A stretch of 44,092 bases of DNA, from positions 1-44,092 of the forward strand of contig CAZAIB010000043.1 of the NCBI GenBank assembly GCA_964485095.1, in the 5' to 3' direction. The stretch comes from CAYNWT01 sp964485095 (GTDB lineage: Bacteria > Planctomycetota > Planctomycetia > Planctomycetales > Planctomycetaceae). Position 1 is the first letter of the stretch. Every line of letters begins with the position of its first letter. The translations under genes and the position numbers were made by a program. Positions 38,652 through 44,092 of the stretch are shown here, piece by piece. The notes below the pieces were generated by a model. The model did not search any database. It was given only the letters and a program-made list of their open reading frames with translations, and was not told where the DNA came from.

Positions 38652-39866
38652 CTATCTGATGCGAAATCGCAGGGTCACGTTTTCCTCAGAAATCTGCTTT
38701 GTGGCACTTTCGATCATGTCCACCTCGAATGGACGACCAATGCTGTTACCCGCTCGGTCCTCCAAAGCGGCACTAATCTTCAGCGTGTGAATCCCGGCTG
38801 ACCACGGCTGGTTTGGCGTGAACACCCATAACGTTTCGCCGCGGCGGACTTCAGGTTCGCCCTTCACCAATTCTCCCTGCGGTGTTTCCGGTCGGATGAC
38901 GCGATGCAACATCGCATGATCCAGCGGTTCTTTGAACTCAATCTTCAGCGGCTGCTTTGTCCCGGCCGCGGGTGATGTCACTTTCCACTGTCGATGGTCG
39001 GGCATCGTTGAATCTGGTGCCGTCGCTTTGAAGGTCTTCCGGAACGATTGCTTAAGCGGTTTGCCAGCGGACGCATCTTTCCATTCCCGAGAGATAACAA
39101 GTGTGTATTCTTTCCCGGCCTCCAAAGTTGGCCCGAACAATCTTCGAGGCTGCAACCCGCGTTTAATGCGGCCCGGGTCGAAGTACAAAGTGAACCGTGT
39201 GCCGTCCGGATCCCAGAGTTCTTCGCCGATTTCAAGGAACGGCGTTTTGACCAGTTTGCCGGTTGCTTTTTCGAATAGCTGAATGTGCTGGTACGCTTCG
39301 CCCTGCTGCATCGCTTTTGAGAAGTGGATGTAGAACTTCAGTTGGTTCTCTGGCAACGTTTTCGCCGTGGGGTAGATTTGCGTGACTTCCGAAACCGTCT
39401 GGTCGCTGAGTTCTATCGCAAACGTTTTGGACGCAGGCGAACCACTCTTCGGGTTCCATGTCGATTGGTAGGAAACACCTTCGCGGAAAGGGAATCGCGG
39501 TTCGAAGACCACTGCCCCGGTTTCCACTCGATAACTTCCCAGCATGGGCGAGGCGCTGCGTTCTTTCGAACCGGATTTCTTACTCGCTAACCGGGCGACC
39601 GACACACGAAACACAGCCTGTTGTTGCGATGTCCCGTCGAGTGACTTGAACCGTGCCAGTTCAGCAGGTGGCAGGCCAGTCGCTCGAATCTGGTCGGTTC
39701 CACCGGCCGTTTTCGCGCGGATAAGTTCGAACCGGATTTGTTGCGGTTCGAACGACAGCGCGGGGCCGTTTCCGATCAGTGCAAGAGCGATCGAAAGAAA
39801 CAGGGCAGCGCGGCTGGTCTTCCTGACGGCCACGCTACCCCGGGGAAATGCAAGGCAATGGGTCAC
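38652..39866 (-). CDS. Secreted protein with Ig-like (SbsA/Big_5-type) domains
   Basis: The 404-residue protein starts with GTG at 39866, overlapping the upstream stop in GTGA, and has a signal peptide (RAALFLSIALALIGNGPALSF). The body contains repeated Ig-like segments of the SbsA/Big_5 kind, with the sentence-like elements LPENQLKFYIHFSKAMQQGEAYQHIQLF, LFGPTLEAGKEYTLVIS, KIEFKEPLDHAMLHRVI, and NQPWSAGIHTLKISAALEDRAGN. Such domains are adhesion or scaffold modules in exported proteins. A GTG at 39833 is an alternative start with a GGGG upstream. It is coupled to the secreted protein gene upstream, so the two may function together. Confidence 0.65.
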   Translation of the reverse strand: MTHCLAFPRGSVAVRKTSRAALFLSIALALIGNGPALSFEPQQIRFELIRAKTAGGTDQIRATGLPPAELARFKSLDGTSQQQAVFRVSVARLASKKSGSKERSASPMLGSYRVETGAVVFEPRFPFREGVSYQSTWNPKSGSPASKTFAIELSDQTVSEVTQIYPTAKTLPENQLKFYIHFSKAMQQGEAYQHIQLFEKATGKLVKTPFLEIGEELWDPDGTRFTLYFDPGRIKRGLQPRRLFGPTLEAGKEYTLVISREWKDASAGKPLKQSFRKTFKATAPDSTMPDHRQWKVTSPAAGTKQPLKIEFKEPLDHAMLHRVIRPETPQGELVKGEPEVRRGETLWVFTPNQPWSAGIHTLKISAALEDRAGNSIGRPFEVDMIESATKQISEENVTLRFRIR

Positions 39867-40939
39867 GGAAGTGCGACCGTCTTCAGGTGGCGGGTGCCTT
39901 TATCATCAATGACCAGGCAGGCGTGCTTGGCATCAAGCTGTTCCAATTGAACAACGCCTTTCCAGTCTTTGATGGTTTCGTACTTGATGCCGGCAGTCTT
40001 GCCGCGGGCGACTCTGCTAGTGATAGCTTCCTGCCCCGAAACCTGAGCTGTATCGACCTTCATGATGCCGCGACGCGAATTGGCGATCAGCAGGAAGTTC
40101 TTGCCGTCTTTTTCGTACGTCACCATGTCCAGCGGGTGATTGCCCGCACCGAGTTCCGCAATTGTGGTTCCCTGAATCTTCTTGCCTGGAACCAAATCGG
40201 TAACCGGGAACTTAACAAGCGGCGTGCATGTGTAGGCCGCGAGCAAGTGCGGTTTGTCGTCGATCTTGAACGGAATGAATGTGCGAACGGGAGAACGAGT
40301 TTCCAGCTTGCCGTGTGCTCCGTGGTAGACCTCGACACTGGTTCCAGCGTCAACAGACTTGAACGGGAAGTCCATCACTCGCAACTTCGAAGCGAACTCT
40401 TCGTTCGACAAACCTGCTACGATGACCTGGCCATCAGAGAACGCAATGTCTGTGATTGACAGGGTTCGTCTGTTCCGGCGCCCCCCTGCATCTTCGGGAG
40501 CATTGGTCAGTGCGGCCTTGGTGAACTTTGCTTCTTTGACAGCGAACTCAGTAATCTCGCTACCAGCGATTTTCAGAACCACAGGTGTCGCTTGGGGACC
40601 ACGTCCGCGGTGGACGCCAAGGTAAGCGGTTCCGCTAAGCGGATTGATTGCCAGGTCTCTAACCTGTATGTCGCTGGCTTTTGTGCCCAGCATGTCGGCC
40701 AGTTTTTCACCAAGCCCTTCGATATTAATCGGGGCCATCTTGTCGGCCTTGGCCATGTCACCCGTTTCGACAGCGAAGACCGCTGCCTGCTTTGGGTCTC
40801 CAATCAGGAGCACACCTTTTGGTGCAAACGTCATGGGTCCAATGGACTTCAGTTCGGGTCCGGTATCGGCAGCAAGCGCAGCTGAACCGGCCTGAGCCAG
40901 TAGCATGCCTGCCACACAAAGTGTTGCTAAGCGTTTCAT
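39863..40939 (-). CDS. Secreted planctomycete protein, propeller-like, unknown function
   Basis: The 358-residue protein has a clear signal peptide (MKRLATLCVAGMLLAQAGSAALA). The rest looks like a beta-propeller: repeated strands and loops with GVLLIGDPKQAAVFAVETGD, VRDLAINPLSGTAYLGVHRG, SITDIAFSDGQVIVAGLSNEEFASKL, HLLAAYTCTPLVKFPVTDL, and NHPLDMVTYEKDGKNFLLIANS. No known catalytic motif is seen. GGAG lies 6 bases before ATG 40939. Its stop overlaps the GTG of the next gene (GTGA). Function unknown; a scaffold or surface role is inferred from export and fold. Confidence 0.6.
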   Translation of the reverse strand: MKRLATLCVAGMLLAQAGSAALAADTGPELKSIGPMTFAPKGVLLIGDPKQAAVFAVETGDMAKADKMAPINIEGLGEKLADMLGTKASDIQVRDLAINPLSGTAYLGVHRGRGPQATPVVLKIAGSEITEFAVKEAKFTKAALTNAPEDAGGRRNRRTLSITDIAFSDGQVIVAGLSNEEFASKLRVMDFPFKSVDAGTSVEVYHGAHGKLETRSPVRTFIPFKIDDKPHLLAAYTCTPLVKFPVTDLVPGKKIQGTTIAELGAGNHPLDMVTYEKDGKNFLLIANSRRGIMKVDTAQVSGQEAITSRVARGKTAGIKYETIKDWKGVVQLEQLDAKHACLVIDDKGTRHLKTVALP

Positions 40940-41143
40940 CAGCTTCTCCGTCGTTGGTTTGTTTGTGGCTGGATTTCATTATCCAGCACAACAGTCGGTT
41001 AACAAGCGACGCGGCGAAGTACTGCGTTCGACAGTCTGACAGCGTGAAGAAGGCCACACAGAGGCGTGGTCTAAACGCACGGCGTCCAACGGAGACGTTG
41101 GCGCGGCTTCATCTCGGCGCGCAGACAGGACGGTCGGGAGAAC

Positions 41144-41638
41144 CTACCGACGTCCGGCGGATCTCGTCTTCGCGGCGTACTCACGCGCTTTTTGACGGTA
41201 CCATTTAGCCAGGTCCGTCTTGCCCTTCTTCTCAGCTTTCACGGCCAACTTCTCGTATGCCGTCGCCGCGCGGCTTTCGCGTTCGCGCTTTTCTTTCACC
41301 GGATCGATTCGAACCTGTTGAGCTCTGTTGCGTTCGCGGAGGAACGGGTCGAGTTCGTTGAAGTCGATGATGTAGACGTGCGAGCTGGCACTGGTGTTAG
41401 AAACCGAGCGGCCGCGCGAACTGCCGTTTGGGGTGAAGCCAAAGCTTTTGGTTCCATCCGCCGCGCGACCGACGCCGCCCAGCAGGATTCCGCCGCGGTC
41501 TGGAACCGACACGCTGGTTCGGACTGAGAACTGACTAAATACCGGCGCCTGCAGTAGCAGGCTTTGAGCCGCAGCGAGGTCCGGGAATACACCCAGTGCT
41601 GTGACAGCAAGTAAAGCAACCGACCAGTGTGCGCGCAT
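41144..41638 (-). CDS. Small secreted protein with charged C-terminal helix, unknown function
   Basis: From ATG 41638, with AGGAG 7 bases upstream, the protein has 164 residues. A signal peptide (MRAHWSVALLAVTALGVFPDLAAAQS) is followed by a low-complexity part rich in Gly/Ser/Val, then a strongly charged helical tail (ERNRAQQVRIDPVKEKRERESRAATAYEKLAVKAEKKGKTDLAKWYRQKAREYAAK). I recognise no domain; the tail could be a coiled coil. The longer frame to 41761 crosses the helicase promoter region and is rejected. It is divergent from the helicase gene with 91 bases between. Confidence 0.55.
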   Translation of the reverse strand: MRAHWSVALLAVTALGVFPDLAAAQSLLLQAPVFSQFSVRTSVSVPDRGGILLGGVGRAADGTKSFGFTPNGSSRGRSVSNTSASSHVYIIDFNELDPFLRERNRAQQVRIDPVKEKRERESRAATAYEKLAVKAEKKGKTDLAKWYRQKAREYAAKTRSAGRR

Positions 41639-41729
41639 GAGTGTTCTCCTGCCCACATTGTGCACCGGGCCGCGGCAATTTGGCAAGGTCGCGATGAGCC
41701 AGCCAAGTTGGCTATGATTGCGGTTTCTG

Positions 41730-43994
41730 ATGCAAAGTGAGGCGACACGGACGGTGCACAACGCGACTACTCAACTGACTCCCGAACAGACAGCAGCGGT
41801 CGAACATCGAGACGGTCCGCTCATGGTTCTGGCCGGGCCCGGTTCTGGCAAAACGCGTGTCATAACTCACAGAATCGCGAGGCTCATCGAAAGCGGTGTT
41901 CGCGATCATCAGATTCTGGCTTTGACGTTCACCAACAAAGCCACGCGGGAAATGGCGGCTCGAGTCGCGAAACTGCTGCCCGGTTCGCGTGTCGAAGTCA
42001 GCACGTTTCATCGGTTCTGCGCGAGGACTCTACGTCGGAACGCGGACGCCGTTGGCCTGAAACCCAACTACACGATTCTGGATCACGCAGAACAAGTTGG
42101 CCTGATCAAGCGGCTGGTCAAAGATCTGGATTTCTCAAGCACCTATTTCGAACCATCGCGCATCGCGAACAAAATTAGTCGCGCGAAGAACGAACTCATT
42201 ACGCCGGACATCATGCAGGCCCGAATGCGTGACAGCATTGGCGACCCGATGCAGCAAGCCGTCGCGGAAATCTATCCGGCGTACCAACAGGCGTTGCTCA
42301 ACACCAACTGTGTGGACTTCGACGACCTGCTGCTGCACATGGTGACGATGCTGACCGAATGGACCGCGTTCCGCGAAGATCTGGATCATCGTTTCCAGTA
42401 CGTGTTGGTCGACGAGTACCAGGACACCAACCTCGCTCAGTACCGCATCGTCGCCGCGATGTCGCAGATCTTTAAGAACCTGTGCGTAACCGGCGACCCG
42501 GACCAGTCCATCTACGGCTGGCGCGGTGCGCGGGTCGATAATATTCGGTCGTTTGCCACGGACTATCCGAACACGAAGGTTGTGAAGTTAGACCAAAACT
42601 TCCGCAGCACCGCTTCCATAGTTCGGACGGCCGACCAGCTGATCTCGCACAACAAGCGGCGTCCGAAACGAGAACTCCGAACCGACAACCCGGAAGGTCT
42701 GGCTCCTGAGCTGCTACACTTCTCAACCGGCGAAGACGAAGCGACCGGCATTGTCGAACGCATCAAGGAACGCGTCGCAGCGGGCGAACGGAAGTGGTCG
42801 GACTACGCAATTTTCTATCGCGTGAACGCACTGTCGCGGCAGTTCGAAATTGCGATGACCCAACAGCATGTTCCGTTTCAAATCGCGTCCGGGTTCGCGT
42901 TCTACGATCGCAAAGAGATTAAAGACTTGCTGGCATGGCTGCGGCTGATTGAAAATCCGGACAACGACGCCGCGTTCATGCGAACCGTCAACAGCCCGCC
43001 GCGTGGTATTGGGCAAAAGACTTTGCAGCATGTCAGACGGTTCGCCGACAAGCATCAGCTAAGCATGTTTCAGGCAACGTTACGGCGGAAAGAGATCACT
43101 GAAATCGCCAAGCGGTCTGTCGGAGCGCTCACGAAGTTCGTGCTGTTGATTGATGGGCTTCGGGATGAAGCATCGCGGCTAAGTGTTGATGGACTGCTTA
43201 GCAGCGTGATTGAAAAGAGCGGTTACGCGGACGGCCTGGAAGCATCGATCCACGAACGTGACGCTCAGCGCCGAGCAAACATTGACGAACTCATTACGGC
43301 AACGCGCGAGTTCAACGAAGGCAGTGAAGCGGATACGTCGCTGCAGGCGTTCCTCGAATCAGCCAGTCTTGTCAGCGACGTAGACAGCATCAAAGGCGAA
43401 TCCGGGTGCGTGACGCTCATGACCTTGCACGCGTCAAAGGGGCTGGAGTTCCCCGTCGTGCATGTAGTCGGTGTCGAACACAACCTTATCCCTCACGAAC
43501 GCGCGACGCGGGACGGGAGTTCTACTGACCTGGAAGAGGAACGCCGACTGTTGTTTGTCGGAATGACGCGAGCCGAACAGGAACTGTATCTCAGTCAGTC
43601 GTTCGATCGCACGCTGCACGGCCAACGGCGAGCCACCATTCGCAGCATGTTCTTGGACGAGATTAACCTGCAAGTCACCGACTGCACCGGTGGCGATAAA
43701 CCCATCAAGCAGCGCGGCATCCCCGAACGGCTCAAGCGGCACCCCGGCAAACGCCCTGACGGCCAACCGCTGCTCATGACGGCCGCCGACATGCTGAAGG
43801 GAAACACAAAAGCGGCCGTTGTACCTGGCCTGTTTCGCGTCGGTATGTCCGTCCGTCATCCCCGCTATGGTCGCGGCACGGTTTTGGAACTCGGAGGAAC
43901 CCCACGTCGGCCAACCATCAGCGTTCACTTCGCAACCGACGATCGATCAGAAACCTTCATCGCCGACAAGTGCCCCCTCCAACCAATCGGCTAG
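41730..43994 (+). CDS. UvrD/PcrA-type DNA helicase (SF1A)
   Basis: From ATG 41730 the protein has 754 residues and shows all SF1A helicase motifs: QLTPEQTAAVEHRDGP (Q motif), Walker A LAGPGSGKTRVI, TFTNKATREMAARV (Ia), VSTFHRFCARTLRR (Ib), VDEYQDTN (II), VTGDPDQSIYGWRGA (III), KLDQNFRST (IV), VTLMTLHASKGLEFPVVHVVG (V) and RRLLFVGMTRAEQELYLS (VI). A C-terminal segment (PGLFRVGMSVRHPRYGRGTVLELGG) is the PcrA-like tail that can bind RNA polymerase. Roles: nucleotide-excision repair, displacing proteins from DNA, restart. No nuclease domain is attached. A TTG at 41718 is an alternative start; no Shine-Dalgarno site is clear for either. Confidence 0.95.
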   Translation: MQSEATRTVHNATTQLTPEQTAAVEHRDGPLMVLAGPGSGKTRVITHRIARLIESGVRDHQILALTFTNKATREMAARVAKLLPGSRVEVSTFHRFCARTLRRNADAVGLKPNYTILDHAEQVGLIKRLVKDLDFSSTYFEPSRIANKISRAKNELITPDIMQARMRDSIGDPMQQAVAEIYPAYQQALLNTNCVDFDDLLLHMVTMLTEWTAFREDLDHRFQYVLVDEYQDTNLAQYRIVAAMSQIFKNLCVTGDPDQSIYGWRGARVDNIRSFATDYPNTKVVKLDQNFRSTASIVRTADQLISHNKRRPKRELRTDNPEGLAPELLHFSTGEDEATGIVERIKERVAAGERKWSDYAIFYRVNALSRQFEIAMTQQHVPFQIASGFAFYDRKEIKDLLAWLRLIENPDNDAAFMRTVNSPPRGIGQKTLQHVRRFADKHQLSMFQATLRRKEITEIAKRSVGALTKFVLLIDGLRDEASRLSVDGLLSSVIEKSGYADGLEASIHERDAQRRANIDELITATREFNEGSEADTSLQAFLESASLVSDVDSIKGESGCVTLMTLHASKGLEFPVVHVVGVEHNLIPHERATRDGSSTDLEEERRLLFVGMTRAEQELYLSQSFDRTLHGQRRATIRSMFLDEINLQVTDCTGGDKPIKQRGIPERLKRHPGKRPDGQPLLMTAADMLKGNTKAAVVPGLFRVGMSVRHPRYGRGTVLELGGTPRRPTISVHFATDDRSETFIADKCPLQPIG

Positions 43995-44047
43995 CGAACG
44001 CGAACGTCCGTTCGGTGGGTGTTGGGTTGCAGCCAAGCAGCATGTCA

Positions 44048-44069
44048 CCTCTCCCGCTTGCGGGAGAGG
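44048..44069. repeat. Perfect palindromic repeat after the helicase gene
   Basis: CCTCTCCCGC, two T, GCGGGAGAGG: a 10-bp perfect palindrome. Another CTCCCGC/GCGGGAG copy is at 29566-29581, so this belongs to a dispersed class of repeats. Similar sequence continues to the window end. There is no T-run, so terminator function is unclear. Confidence 0.65.
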
Positions 44070-44092
44070 TCGCGGTCTCAGCCGCGGGAGAG

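Noticed and set aside
41638..41761. Upstream extension of the small secreted protein to 41761
   Set aside because: The extension would precede the signal peptide with unconserved residues and overlap the divergent helicase start; ATG 41638 has a good AGGAG site.

Overview
The window is chromosomal DNA of a planctomycete (Planctomycetota, PVC group). This follows from protein families typical of that phylum: a Pirellula/Verrucomicrobium-type haem-binding protein (1-1791), a DUF1501 protein beside a PSCyt1/DUF1549/DUF1553 cytochrome protein (16787-20786), Tat-exported sugar-isomerase-like and PQQ-propeller proteins, a small secreted FG-GAP protein, GYF_2 and zinc-ribbon modules, and the conserved TTH...PL.pdG.vD segment at 29258-29506. 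No species can be named from the sequence alone.

Layout. 1-8.7 kb: 3' part of a haem-binding protein, a PrsW-like membrane protease, a tandem alpha/beta hydrolase, then on the minus strand a pyridoxamine-oxidase-like flavoprotein coupled to a Ser/Thr kinase, and purC. 8.8-14.8 kb: a GH10-like barrel that seems to lack both catalytic glutamates, HtrA protease, DksA-type zinc finger protein, tandem-domain universal stress protein and cysteine desulfurase. 15-16.7 kb: a very cysteine- and glycine-rich lipoprotein and a secreted protein of unknown function. 16.8-23.6 kb: a four-gene minus-strand block of exported proteins (PQQ propeller, repeat protein, three-motif c-type cytochrome protein, DUF1501). 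23.9-25.4 kb: isomerase-like protein and DJ-1/PfpI protein. 25.5-29 kb: rpsB-tsf-pyrH and cysC. 29.9-31.8 kb: hisI-hisG plus an amino-acid-kinase-fold protein. 31.9-34.2 kb: FG-GAP protein, zinc-ribbon/GYF protein, PH-like membrane protein. 38.4-44 kb: tRNA-Gln, two secreted proteins, a small coiled protein and a UvrD/PcrA-type helicase.

The most unusual part is 34.5-38.2 kb. Five small minus-strand genes of unrelated and mostly unknown families sit head to tail. They are separated by imperfect inverted repeats that begin with RYYYAAC-like and end with GTTRRRY-like core sites and have a second inner pair, GGTTTTTACG / CGTAAAAACC. This is the anatomy of integron attC sites, so I read the region as a gene-cassette array. 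No integron integrase is present in the window, so it is either a CALIN (attC cluster lacking an integrase) or the distal part of an integron broken by rearrangement. One attC is interrupted by a plus-strand group II intron remnant (maturase C-terminus with an in-frame amber codon, plus domains V and VI). That is opposite to the cassette genes, the orientation known for attC-targeting group IIC introns. A pair of REP-like inverted repeats lies beside it.

Elsewhere, hairpin-forming intergenic repeats occur at 18101-18186, 29566-29684 and 44048-44069. All functional names rest on motif recognition by eye; no database search was run.
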